Positions 17,094 to 26,081 of a stretch of 32,580 nt of DNA are shown here, in pieces; positions within the stretch are counted from its first letter, which is position 1, and the number at the start of each line of letters is the position of its first letter. The DNA is from Massilia sp. ST3 (GTDB lineage: Bacteria; Pseudomonadota; Gammaproteobacteria; Burkholderiales; Burkholderiaceae_D), in NCBI RefSeq assembly GCF_018119405.1, contig NZ_JAGPWC010000058.1:1-32580 (forward strand), read 5' to 3'. Under the pieces are notes generated by a model, which saw nothing but the letters and a program-made list of their open reading frames with translations, had not been told where the DNA came from and searched no databases. The position numbers and the translations under genes are program-made.

Positions 17094-18164
17094 CTATTTT
17101 GGGCGCGGATCCTTCAGGCCGTGACAGACCACCTGCACCCGCCCGGCGCGCACTTCGCGCACCGCGTCGGCCACCGCGCGCGCCACGTTGCGCACCTCTT
17201 CCTGCACCGCGGTGTCGCGGTCGAGGTGCTCGTGGCTGCCGGCATAGGATTCGTAGTAGCCCACGTAGCGGTCGAGCTGGCTGAAGCTGCCCGAATCCAC
17301 CAGCCCCATCCAGTTGAGCCAGTCCGACAGCGACCGCCGCGTGCCCTCGATGCCGGCCACGTCGCCGTGCACCACCAAACCGAAGGCGCGCCCGGCCAGG
17401 TGCTTGGGATAGTCCCAGCCGGCGTGCTCGATGTCCTTGGCCTTGCCGGCATCCTTGCCGTGGGTCGAGGTGGGATCGGGGTTGCCGCCGTCGGCGCACA
17501 CCAGGCGGTCGATCATCAGCTTGAGCACCGCCGGGGCCTGGTACCAGTAGACCGGCGTCACGATGATGACGCCATGCGCCAGCACCCAGCGCTCGTAGAT
17601 CTCGTTCATCCAGTCATTGGTCTGGCGCGCGGCGTGGTTCGGATAGCAGCTGCAGGGCCAGTGGCAGAGCGGCATGGCGGTCGAGACGCAGCCCTTGCAG
17701 GGGTGGATGTGGTGGTCGTAGCCCGATGTCAGCAGGCTCAGGTCGAGCAGGTCGGCCTCGAAGCCCTGTTCCAGCAGGACGTCGCGCGCGAGGATGGTCA
17801 TGCGCCAGGATTTCGAGACCTCGCCCGGACAGCTGCCGTCGTTGCGCGCCGCGCCGTTGATGAGCAGGACGCGGTTCTTCGCGCCCGGATCCTTCTGGCG
17901 CGCCTCGGCCGCCAGCAGGCGGTCGCGCGTTTCCTTCCATTCGACCGAGAGATCGTAGTCCGGATCGGCGAAACCGGGGCCGGCCTTGACGGTGCGCGGG
18001 GCCTTGCGGCCATTGGTGTAGGCGTCCCAGGCGACGTCCTCGATGGCCCGCAGTTCCTCGTCCAGCGCATCGTAGCCGGGGTCCTGGAAGGCGCGGCGGA
18101 AGCGCAGGTGGAATTCGTCGCGGCCCAATTTGGCGGGGGCCTGGCCTTTGCGTACGGTAGTCAT
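17094..18164 (-). CDS. Flavodoxin-fold NAD(P)H oxidoreductase with Cys-rich insert
   Basis: A 356-residue protein with an NADPH-dependent FMN reductase (flavodoxin-like) domain from about residue 97. FMN-phosphate loop NGAARNDGSCPG lies at 103-114, and TPVYWYQAPAVLKLMIDR at 203-220 is the second flavin loop. Between them is a Cys-rich stretch with CKGC (156-159) plus Cys167, Cys171 and Cys173, recalling the cluster-binding motif of iron-sulfur flavoproteins, though the spacing differs. Residues 1-95 form an unusual charged N-terminal extension with no family I recognise. No signal peptide is seen. It probably reduces quinones or similar acceptors; the partner is unknown. Downstream, the GntR gene may share its transcript. 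Confidence 0.82.
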   Translation of the reverse strand: MTTVRKGQAPAKLGRDEFHLRFRRAFQDPGYDALDEELRAIEDVAWDAYTNGRKAPRTVKAGPGFADPDYDLSVEWKETRDRLLAAEARQKDPGAKNRVLLINGAARNDGSCPGEVSKSWRMTILARDVLLEQGFEADLLDLSLLTSGYDHHIHPCKGCVSTAMPLCHWPCSCYPNHAARQTNDWMNEIYERWVLAHGVIIVTPVYWYQAPAVLKLMIDRLVCADGGNPDPTSTHGKDAGKAKDIEHAGWDYPKHLAGRAFGLVVHGDVAGIEGTRRSLSDWLNWMGLVDSGSFSQLDRYVGYYESYAGSHEHLDRDTAVQEEVRNVARAVADAVREVRAGRVQVVCHGLKDPRPK

Positions 18165-18269
18165 GGCGGAGCTCCGGGGTGAACGGGGGGATTATCCGCC
18201 GGGCTTGCTGGGGGGTGTGTTCGGGGGCGCACCTTGTGGGGTAAAAAGAGGGGAATGGGTAGGCGTGCT

Positions 18270-18383
18270 AACTTGGGTCCCCGCCTGCGCGGGGATGACG
18301 GTCTTAAAGCTAACGGTAAACTCAAACAAGGTCATTCCCGCCACTGGCGGCAATGACTCCCCGCGAAGGCGGGGACCCAGGTT
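18270..18383. repeat. Compound REP-like element pair (family A)
   Basis: The left copy 18270-18300 reads AACTTGGGTCCCC with core CCCCGCCTGCGCGGGG and ends GGGATGACG. The right copy, about 18352-18383, is inverted and ends GGGGACCCAGGTT. Fused to it is a further hairpin at 18331-18357 (GTCATT and CCGCC pairing with GGCGG and AATGAC, one mismatch), which looks like another degenerate member. The block lies upstream of the flavodoxin-like gene and downstream of the TPR gene. Confidence 0.88.
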
Positions 18384-18403
18384 AGCCGCGTAGCCCCAAA
18401 AGC

Positions 18404-18429
18404 AAAAAGCCGGGCGTTCAGCCCGGCTT
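18404..18429 (-). terminator. Terminator of the TPR protein gene
   Basis: Read on the minus strand, the stem AAGCCGGGC/GCCCGGCTT (18429-18421 with 18415-18407) has a 5-base loop and is followed by a T run (the A run at 18404-18408). It lies 25 bases after the TPR gene stop. Confidence 0.9.
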
Positions 18430-18453
18430 CCGTGACACCAGCAAGCAACAGAA

Positions 18454-19767
18454 TTACTGCGCCGCAGTACGCGCCGCGCCGCCTTGCTTCTGGTTCAGCA
18501 GCACGATCCAGTACTTGGCCAGGTCGCCCGCACCACCGCCGCCCTTGACGGACTCGAAGGTCTTGACCGCGTCGGCGGTCTTGCCCGCGCGCGCCTGCGC
18601 CATGCCCAGGCGCAGCTTGGCTTCTTCCGGGTTCTTCAGGCCGCCCTTGGCGATGCCCTGCTGGATGAAGCCGATGCCCTTGTCGCCCTGGTCCATGGTG
18701 GCGTAGGCCCAGCCCAGGTTGACCAGGCCAGCGCCGGTCTTGGCCTTGGCGGCCGAGGCTTCGCCGGAGGCGATGTTCTTGGCGTCGTCGGCCGCGCCCT
18801 TGTTGGCCCGGTCGCGCAGGGCGCCATGGCTCTTGGCGTTCGAACCCTTGCCCAGCACGCCCGCGGCATAGCCGGCGTCCATCACCTTCTTGGCTTCGGT
18901 CGGGAAACCGTCGCGCAGCGACAGCTCGGCCAGGTCGACGTACTCTTCCGGCGCCATCTGCTTGACGGCGGCGAACTCGAGGCGGTACACGTTGACCATG
19001 TTGGTCTGGGCGTCGAAGCCCTTCTGGCGCGCCACGCCGCGGTTCAGCAGGTCGGTCCAGAAATCGTCGCTCGGGTAGTGGGCGACCAGCTTCTCCAGGC
19101 CCGACAGGTAGCCGGCGTCGTCCTTGATCTTGTTGGAGGCCGAGGCCAGCAGGCGCAGGTCTTCCTCGCTCGGCGCCTTGCCGGCTTTTTCCATGTCGGC
19201 GATCATCGGCGCCAGTTCGTTCTTGGCCGCGGCGTAGTCACCGGCGAAGTAGTAGGAACGGGCCAGGGCCGGGCGCACTTTCTCCGGGGTGCTGCTTTCC
19301 TTCTGGTAGCGCTTGAACCACTCGGTCGCCTTCGCCCAGTCCTTGGCGTTGTAGTGGGTATTGCCGATGGCCTGGATGAAGTTGGCCTGTTCTTCGCCCT
19401 TCAGGCGGTTCGCGTTGACCACGGCTTCCAGGGCCGGCAGCAGCATCGCATTGTTGTTGGTGGCCGAGGCCAGCGAGATCTTCATGCGGTTGACCACATA
19501 GTCCTCGTAGGGCGTGCGGTTCTGGACCGCTTCGGCCTGGGCGATGCGGTTCTGCACTTCGGTGTAGTTCTTCGCGTCCATCAGCGGCTTGATCGCGGCC
19601 GGATCGAGCAGCTTGAACAGCTCGGGGCGGACGGTGTCCGCAGGCGCGGCGGCCGGGGCCGGCGCATCGGTCTTCTGCTGGGCGTGGGCGCTGGTCATCA
19701 CGGCCGAAGTCGACAGGCCAACGGCGGCCAGCATCAGGCAGAGGCGGGCAAGACGGAATTGGGACAT
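18454..19767 (-). CDS. Exported TPR-repeat protein
   Basis: A 437-residue protein with a clear Sec signal peptide (MSQFRLARLCLMLAAVGLST, ending TSAHA before QQ) and an Ala/Pro-rich linker. The mature part is helical, with TPR-like units such as GNTHYNAKDWAKATEWFKRYQ, ARSYYFAGDYAAAKNELAPM and, near the end, LGMAQARAGKTADAVKTFESV. TPR arrays mediate protein-protein contacts, so it is probably a periplasmic scaffold; no enzymatic motif is seen. ATG at 19767 is chosen because GAAGGA lies just upstream; a TTG six codons earlier lies across that site. It has its own promoter and terminator and is a single-gene unit. Confidence 0.85.
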   Translation of the reverse strand: MSQFRLARLCLMLAAVGLSTSAVMTSAHAQQKTDAPAPAAAPADTVRPELFKLLDPAAIKPLMDAKNYTEVQNRIAQAEAVQNRTPYEDYVVNRMKISLASATNNNAMLLPALEAVVNANRLKGEEQANFIQAIGNTHYNAKDWAKATEWFKRYQKESSTPEKVRPALARSYYFAGDYAAAKNELAPMIADMEKAGKAPSEEDLRLLASASNKIKDDAGYLSGLEKLVAHYPSDDFWTDLLNRGVARQKGFDAQTNMVNVYRLEFAAVKQMAPEEYVDLAELSLRDGFPTEAKKVMDAGYAAGVLGKGSNAKSHGALRDRANKGAADDAKNIASGEASAAKAKTGAGLVNLGWAYATMDQGDKGIGFIQQGIAKGGLKNPEEAKLRLGMAQARAGKTADAVKTFESVKGGGGAGDLAKYWIVLLNQKQGGAARTAAQ

Positions 19768-19815
19768 GGAGTATCCTTCAATCAAGACAAAAAATGAGCG
19801 ACATGCGCTTTCGCC

Positions 19816-19858
19816 AATATAGCGAAAATGCCAATCTCGGACAAAGCGTGCATTGTCC
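19816..19858 (-). promoter_or_regulatory. Promoter of the TPR gene with flanking inverted repeats
   Basis: On the minus strand TTGTCC (19844-19839) and TATATT (19821-19816) are separated by exactly 17 bases, a good sigma70-type promoter 49 bases before the ATG. The -35 is one arm of the inverted repeat GGACAA-8-TTGTCC (19839-19858), and TTTCGC/GCGAAA (19809-19814 and 19822-19827) frames the -10. Both dyads could be repressor sites. Confidence 0.7.
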
Positions 19859-20009
19859 CATAAACTGCCATTTTCAGGCTCGGCAATTGTGCCCGATGGG
19901 GCGCCTGCGCACCCGTGCGGTTACATAGCGTTACCTCAAATGTCATGCGGACGCAGCAGCGCAATCCTCCACTAACGCCTGAGCGGCCGGATCGGTTGAT
20001 CGGCCAACG

Positions 20010-20037
20010 AAAAAGAGGCGCCCGCAGGCGCCTCTTT
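20010..20037 (-). terminator. Terminator of the nag operon
   Basis: A perfect 11-bp stem, AAAGAGGCGCC (20012-20022) with GGCGCCTCTTT (20027-20037), has a 4-base loop. On the minus strand it ends in five U (A run 20010-20014). It lies 29 bases after the hexosaminidase stop. The rest of the 299-base gap up to the TPR gene holds that gene's promoter and nothing else I recognise. Confidence 0.92.
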
Positions 20038-20066
20038 CCTAATTGCATCGGCGATTCGAAAGCCGC

Positions 20067-21551
20067 TCAGCCCTCGAAGCCCGGTACCGGGCAACGTCCC
20101 CGCGCCTCGGCCTCGCCGGCCAGCCAGGCCACCACCGCATCCACGGCGGGCGGCGCAAAGCCATAGGTCATCAGGGCCGGCGCATCGAAGTCGAGCGCCT
20201 GGTAGGGATTCCACAGCGCGATGTGCAGGTCCGGCCGCCAGTTCGCACGCGCATGCGGCCCGTAGCGGCGGCGCGAGGTCGAGGCCAGGATGGTGAAGCG
20301 GCCGTCCTGGGGCAGGGCGTTCCAGTCGAAGGCTTCGGCGTCTGCGAAGGTCACCAGTTCCACGTCGTACAGGCGGCCGAGCGCGGCGGCGATCTGCGCG
20401 GCCGGCACCCCGGCTTCCGACACGCCGTCGCTCACCACGTCCTGGCGCGCCACCAGGCGCACTTTACTGCCCTTGGCGGGGCGCGTGGGCTGGCGGAGGG
20501 CGGTGAGGCCCGCGCACCAGGCGCGCGCCATCAGGGCGCGGTCGTCGTGCTCGGTGGCGTAACTCACCGGGCCGGCCGGATGCGCCTGCGCCAGTCTGGA
20601 CAGGCGCATGAGGCGCGCCTCGACTTCCGGCAGCGGCAGCACGCCGTCGCGGATCGCCTGGGCGATCGCGTGCACGGTCTCGACCTGGGTCTCGCGCGAG
20701 CCGATCGCCATCACCATGTCGGCGCCGGCCACCAGCGCGTTGACGGCCGCCTGGCCGGCGCTGTAGCGGTGGGCGATGGCGTGCATGTCCATGCCGTCGG
20801 TGATGATCACCCCCTGGTAGCCGAACTGCTGGCGCAGGATGCCGGTCAGGATCGCGTGCGACATCGTGGCCGGGTTCACCGGGTCCAGCGCCGGGTAGAC
20901 GATGTGGGCGGTCATCACGGCCGGCGCATGGGGCGCGGCAATGCGGAACGGCGCGAATTCGAAACGCTCCAGTTCCGACAAGGGCTTGTCCACGGTCGGC
21001 AGGTCGCGGTGCGAGTCGACGTGGGTGTCGCCGTGGCCGGGGAAGTGCTTGACGCAGCAGGCCACGCCTTCGCTTTCGCTGCCTTCCATCCAGGCCAGGG
21101 CAATGCGCGCGGCGGCTTCCGGATCGGCGCCGAAGGAGCGTTCGGCGATCACCGGGTTGTGCGGATTGTTGTTCAGGTCCAGCACCGGCGCGAAGTTCCA
21201 GTTGAAGCCGAGGGCGCGCACCGCGCGCGCCACCGCTGCGCCGACCTCGCGCGCCAGCTGCGGGTCGTCCGCCGCGCCCAGGGCCATGGCCGAGGGCGGG
21301 GCCGGGACCCAGGTCGAGCGCACCACGGCGCCGCCTTCCTGGTCGAGGGCGACCAGGGCTTCAGGCCCCATGGCGTCGCGCAGCGCGCCGGTGAAGCGGG
21401 TCAGCTGGGGCGCGTCGAGCATGTTCTGGCGGAACAGGCAGGCGCCGCGCACCTTGTGGGCGCGCAGGAAGGCATCGGTATCGGCATCGAGTTCGGTGCC
21501 GAACAGCCGCACCATCATCAGCTGGCCGGCCAGGTCGAAGTAGTCGCTCAT
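20067..21551 (-). CDS. Glycoside hydrolase family 3 beta-N-acetylhexosaminidase
   Basis: A 494-residue GH3 enzyme predicted to remove terminal GlcNAc from chitin or peptidoglycan fragments. The NagZ-type signature KHFPGHGDTHVDSH spans residues 168-181, including the Asp179/His181 catalytic dyad known for this subfamily, and the nucleophile is likely Asp252 in ITDGMDM. No signal peptide is seen, so it should act in the cytoplasm on imported sugars. It is longer than E. coli NagZ (about 340) because of a C-terminal alpha/beta domain (residues about 340-490), as in two-domain GH3 enzymes. It is last in the nag operon, starting 7 bases after the SIS gene stop. A peptidoglycan-recycling role remains possible. 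Confidence 0.9.
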   Translation of the reverse strand: MSDYFDLAGQLMMVRLFGTELDADTDAFLRAHKVRGACLFRQNMLDAPQLTRFTGALRDAMGPEALVALDQEGGAVVRSTWVPAPPSAMALGAADDPQLAREVGAAVARAVRALGFNWNFAPVLDLNNNPHNPVIAERSFGADPEAAARIALAWMEGSESEGVACCVKHFPGHGDTHVDSHRDLPTVDKPLSELERFEFAPFRIAAPHAPAVMTAHIVYPALDPVNPATMSHAILTGILRQQFGYQGVIITDGMDMHAIAHRYSAGQAAVNALVAGADMVMAIGSRETQVETVHAIAQAIRDGVLPLPEVEARLMRLSRLAQAHPAGPVSYATEHDDRALMARAWCAGLTALRQPTRPAKGSKVRLVARQDVVSDGVSEAGVPAAQIAAALGRLYDVELVTFADAEAFDWNALPQDGRFTILASTSRRRYGPHARANWRPDLHIALWNPYQALDFDAPALMTYGFAPPAVDAVVAWLAGEAEARGRCPVPGFEG

Positions 21552-21558
21552 CGTCGTG

Positions 21559-22586
21559 TCAGTTGGTCTTGGTGACCTTGCTCAGGTGGCGGGGACGGTC
21601 CGGATCGAGGCCGCGCGCCTTCGACAAATGGGCCGCCATCACATAGAAGGCCTGGATCGCCGCGATCGGGTCGAGGTCGGGGATGGCCGCCGTCGGCAGG
21701 GTCAGGTCGCGGCTGGCGACGTCATCGGGTGCGGCCAGCAGCACGCGTGCGCCGCGTCCGCGCATCTCGTCGGCCAGGGCCACCAGGCCGGCCTGGGCCG
21801 GGCCGCGGGTGGCGAAGATCAGGAGGGGATAGCCTTCCTCGATCAGGGCCATCGGGCCGTGCTTGATCTCGGCGCCGGAGAACGCTTCCGCCTGCAGGGC
21901 CGAGGTCTCCTTGAATTTCAGGGCCGATTCCAGCGCGATGGGGAAGCTGATGCCGCGCCCCACCACCATGATGTTGCGGGCCGGGGCCAGCACCTCGAGC
22001 GCGGGGGACCAGTCGGCCTCGGCGGCCCGGGCCAGCGACTCGGGCAGGGCGGCGATGCCGGCCTTCAGTTCGGGATCGTCCTGCCATTCGGCCACCAGGC
22101 GCGCGCCGGCCACCAGGCTGGTGATGAAGCTCTTGGTCGCGGCCACGCTCTGCTCCTTGCCGGCGTGCAGGGGCATGGCCCACTCGGCCGCCTGCGCCAG
22201 CGGGGAGGCGGCGTCGTTGACCAGGGCCACGGTGGTGGCGCCGCCGTCGCGGAAGTAGCGGATCGGCTCGACCACGTCCGGGCTCTGGCCCGACTGCGAG
22301 ATCGACACCGCCAGGGTGTCGCGCGTGATCAAGGGCGACTTGTACAGCGTGATCAGCGACATCGGCAGCGAGGTCACCAGGCGGCCCATGCGCGCCATGA
22401 TCAGGTAGGCCAGGTAGCTGGACGCGTGGTCCGAGCTGCCGCGGGCGACCGTCACGGCGCTGTGGAAGCTGGTCGAGCGCAAGGTGCGGCCCAGTTCCGC
22501 ATAGCGGTCCTGGTCCTGCGACAGCTGCAGGGCCACGCATTCGCTGGCGGACAGCGCTTCCTGGAGCATGAGCGAGGTTGGTGACG

Positions 22587-22590
<4 letters not shown>
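21559..22590 (-). CDS. SIS-domain glucosamine-6-phosphate deaminase (NagB-II type)
   Basis: A 343-residue protein of two SIS (sugar isomerase) domains, resembling the isomerase half of GlmS without the glutaminase half. Features seen are TVARGSSDHASSYLAY, the phosphate-binding SISQSGQSPD, EQSVAATKSFITSLVAGA, and in the second domain GRGISFPIALESALKFKE and SGAEIKHGPMALIEEG. In this operon it most likely converts GlcN-6-P to fructose-6-P plus ammonia, replacing classical NagB. GTG at 22590 is the start: it overlaps the nagA stop as GTGA, a coupling arrangement. An aminosugar isomerase of the AgaS type is the alternative. Confidence 0.9.
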
Positions 22591-23668
<1,078 letters not shown>

Positions 23669-23672
<4 letters not shown>

Positions 23673-24547
23673 GCTTGCGATCCCTTCAGGTGCAGTTCGA
23701 TCATGCGCAGCGCGCCGGCGGCGGAGTCGCCATGCGGCGGGCTGCAGCGCGCCAGCGTCTCGGCCGGCAGGTAGGTGCGCAGCGGCTCGCCCAGGCCGCC
23801 GCACAGCGACAGCGGCAGGGTGCCGGTGGGGTCGAGGGCGCGCGCGATGCTGGCCACTTCGCGGCCCGCGTGTTCCAGGATGGCGAGCGCCACCGGGTCG
23901 GTGGGGCCGTGCGCCACCACGAAGCGCGCCAGGCCGGCGTAGTCGGTCTGGGTGGCCTTGCCGAGCCAGACCTGGACCGCGTCGCGGTGGCCGCCGCAGG
24001 CCGCGATCACGTCCTGCGCGAATTCGCCACCCTGCACGCGGCCGTCCATGACCTGTTCGATGTGGTTCAGGGCGCGCAGGCCCATCCAGGCGCCGCTGGC
24101 CTCGTCCCCGGCCGGGAAGCCCCAGCCGCCCACTTCCACGCGCTGGCCGTCGGCGCGCAAGGCTTCGCCCACGCTGCCGGTGCCGATCGCCACGATGGCG
24201 CCGGGGCGGCCCTGGTGGGCGCCCATCAGGGTCGAGTAGCCGTCGGTGTCGAGGATGAAGGCGGCATAGCCCGGATTGGCGGTGCTGAAGGCGGCCGCCC
24301 ATTCCTTGTTGTGCACGCCCGCCAGGCCCAGGCCGATGGCGCAGGAGCCCATGGGAATGCTGGAAATACCGATCGCGGCGAAGGCTTGCGCGACGGCCGC
24401 GTCGACCGCGTTCCAGGCATTCGCGATGCCGTGGCGCAGGCCGGACGGGCCGCTGGCGCCTTGGGCGAGTTCAGTACCGTCGGCACGGGCCAGGCGAACG
24501 CGCGTGCCGGTGCCGCCGCCATCGACGCCGATGAGATAGTCGATCAT
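23669..24547 (-). CDS. N-acetylglucosamine kinase, BadF/BadG/BcrA/BcrD type
   Basis: A 292-residue ASKHA-fold sugar kinase of the BadF/BadG family, the NagK type found in proteobacterial GlcNAc clusters. Phosphate loop MIDYLIGVDGGGTGTRVRLA opens the protein; IVAIGTGSVGEAL and GGWGFPAGDEASGAWMGLRAL are further family segments; LCGGLGEPLR lies near the C-terminus. It would phosphorylate free GlcNAc to GlcNAc-6-P for the deacetylase downstream. ATG at 24547 is chosen because the conserved domain starts there and a sigma70-type promoter ends about 31 bases upstream; an in-frame start at 24601 would fall inside the promoter. First gene of the operon. Confidence 0.9.
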
Positions 24548-24577
24548 GGTTGTAAAGAGAGCCGGGGAGGTGAGCGC

Positions 24578-24606
24578 ACTATAGGCAGGGCCTGCCGTCA
24601 TGTCAA
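24578..24606 (-). promoter_or_regulatory. Promoter of the nag operon
   Basis: On the minus strand a perfect -35 TTGACA (24606-24601) is followed after exactly 17 bases by TATAGT (24583-24578), placing transcription start near 24571, about 24 bases before the kinase ATG. The spacer contains the 13-base palindrome GGCAGG-G-CCTGCC (24584-24596), a possible repressor site. Confidence 0.85.
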
Positions 24607-24608
24607 CA

Positions 24609-24718
24609 GGTATTTAACTGGTATGCAAATTTCCTTTGCAGGTATACCCCGATAGCCGCCGGTTATAAGCGTAAATAGTTGATTTTGCAGAGAAAATAAT
24701 TGGTACTAGTATTGGTAT
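24609..24718. promoter_or_regulatory. Cluster of GGTAT motifs between nag operon and divergent operon
   Basis: GGTAT or GGTAC occurs at 24609, 24620, 24641, 24702 and 24714. The one at 24641-24648 is the full palindrome GGTATACC, and the pair at 24702/24714 surrounds the palindrome TACTAGTA (24704-24711). The 24609-24641 group abuts the nag -35; the 24702-24714 group overlaps a weak plus-strand promoter candidate (TTGCAG at 24685, TAGTAT at 24707). Half-sites of this kind suit a GntR/HutC dimer, such as the product of the gene at 16317. Binding is inferred, not shown. Confidence 0.5.
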
Positions 24719-24739
24719 TGCTGAGCTGCACCTAAATGC

Positions 24740-24762
24740 GCGATTACCTGGGAGGTAATCGC
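24740..24762 (+). promoter_or_regulatory. Perfect 10-bp hairpin in the leader of the NTF2-hydrolase-XRE operon
   Basis: GCGATTACCT (24740-24749) and AGGTAATCGC (24753-24762) pair perfectly around GGG. It is followed by GCGC-AG-GCGC and four T (24776-24779). It lies 68 bases before the NTF2-like start. It could be an operator for the XRE protein encoded in the same operon, or an RNA attenuator. Confidence 0.5.
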
Positions 24763-24830
24763 CGGCGCAGGCGCGTTTTCCGAGAATGGATTCCGTCGAA
24801 ACGACATTCGCCCACCAACCGGAGAACACC

Positions 24831-25190
24831 ATGGAACACGCACACTCGATTGCCCAGCACTACCTGAACGCCTGGAACGAACGCGACGGCGCCGCCCGCC
24901 GCGCCCTGGTGGGGTCGCTGTTCGCGCCCCACGCCCGCTACCTCGATCCCATGATGCAGGGCGCCGGCCACGAAGGCATCGACGCCCTGATCGCGGGCGC
25001 CCAGCAGCACTTCCCTGGCCACCGCTTCGAACTGGCCGGCACGCCCGACGGCCACAACGACGTGCTGCGCTTCTCCTGGACCCTGGTCGGGCCGGAGGGG
25101 AAGGTGGCGGCGCGCGGCCTGGATGTCGCCGCCCTGAGCTCGGACGGGCGGCTGGCAAGCGTCACCGGCTTCCTCGACTTCGTCGCCTGA
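24831..25190 (+). CDS. NTF2-like (SnoaL-type) small protein
   Basis: A 119-residue single-domain protein of the NTF2/SnoaL-like fold: an N-terminal helix AQHYLNAWNERDGAARRALV, then FAPHARYLDPM and the beta-sheet half ending ASVTGFLDFVA. Members include small isomerases, cyclases and ligand-binding proteins, so the substrate cannot be given. ATG 24831 with GGAGA at 24821-24825 is preferred over an in-frame ATG at 24786. It is first in an apparent three-gene operon, 10 bases before the hydrolase gene. Confidence 0.82.
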   Translation: MEHAHSIAQHYLNAWNERDGAARRALVGSLFAPHARYLDPMMQGAGHEGIDALIAGAQQHFPGHRFELAGTPDGHNDVLRFSWTLVGPEGKVAARGLDVAALSSDGRLASVTGFLDFVA

Positions 25191-25200
25191 GGGGGCCGCC

Positions 25201-26067
25201 ATGAACCCGCTGGTTCCTTACGGCGCACTGTGCGCCATCCCGAACACCGTGCGCACCAAGTCGGGCGCCGCTTTGTTCTACCGCGACTGGGGCGCTGGCG
25301 AGCCGGTGCTGTTCGTGGCCGGCTGGTCGCTGACCTCGGATTCCTGGAGCGTCCAGATGATGGCCCTGCTGGAGGCCGGCTACCGCGTGATCGCCTTCGA
25401 CCGGCGCGGCCACGGCCGCTCGTCCGACCCGGGACGCGGCTACGACTTCGACACCTTGGCCGACGACATCGCCGCCGTCATCGACGCCCTCGACCTGGAC
25501 GGCGTGACCCTGGTCGGCCACTCGATGGCCTGCGGCGAGATCGTGCGCTTCTTGAGCCGCCATGGCAGCGCCAGGGTGCGCGGCGCGGCCCTGCTGGGGC
25601 CGATGACGCCTTGCCTGGCGCAGGCGCCCGGCAACCCGGAAGGCATCCCCGGTGAGCTGTTCGCGGCCGTGCGGCGCCAGCTGATGCGCGACTTCGCCGG
25701 CTGGATCGACGAGAACATGGAGCCCTTCGTGCCGGGGACCAGCGAGAGCACCCGGGCCTGGCTGCGCACGATGGCCATGGGGGCTTCGCTGCATGCCCTG
25801 TGCGCCTGCAACCGCGCGCTGGCGCAGGAGGACTTCCGTCCCGAGCTGGCGCGGGTGGACGTGCCGGTGCTGCTGATCGCGGGCGGCCGGGATGCCAGCG
25901 CGCCGCCGGGATTGACCGCGCATCCCACTGCGCGCCTGCTGCCGGACGCCACCCTGAAGCTGTACGAGGACGCGCCGCACGGCATGTTCCTCACGCACCG
26001 CGACCGCGTCAATGCCGACCTGCTTGAGTTCATCAGGTCGATCGGCCACAATCGTGCCGACCAATGA
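25201..26067 (+). CDS. Alpha/beta hydrolase
   Basis: A 288-residue alpha/beta hydrolase resembling the non-heme haloperoxidase and esterase group. The candidate triad is Ser108, Asp231 (AGGRDASAP) and His260 (DAPHGMFLTH), with oxyanion segment VAGWSLTSDSW. The nucleophile elbow reads GHSMACGE rather than the usual GHSMGGGE, so the second Gly of GxSxG is Ala; such variants occur in active enzymes. No signal peptide is seen. It lies between the NTF2-like gene (10 bases upstream) and the XRE gene (14 bases downstream), implying a shared transcript and a small-molecule ester or lactone substrate. Confidence 0.88.
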   Translation: MNPLVPYGALCAIPNTVRTKSGAALFYRDWGAGEPVLFVAGWSLTSDSWSVQMMALLEAGYRVIAFDRRGHGRSSDPGRGYDFDTLADDIAAVIDALDLDGVTLVGHSMACGEIVRFLSRHGSARVRGAALLGPMTPCLAQAPGNPEGIPGELFAAVRRQLMRDFAGWIDENMEPFVPGTSESTRAWLRTMAMGASLHALCACNRALAQEDFRPELARVDVPVLLIAGGRDASAPPGLTAHPTARLLPDATLKLYEDAPHGMFLTHRDRVNADLLEFIRSIGHNRADQ

Positions 26068-26081
26068 CAGGGAGGGACAGC

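Noticed and set aside
16192..18383. CRISPR-like repeats because similar palindromes recur
   Set aside because: Copies are in inverted pairs with different distances between loci and genes in between; there are no regular spacers or cas genes.
24609..24648. A riboswitch or leader RNA for the nag operon
   Set aside because: The motifs lie upstream of the predicted -35, so they would not be transcribed with the operon; a protein operator fits better.
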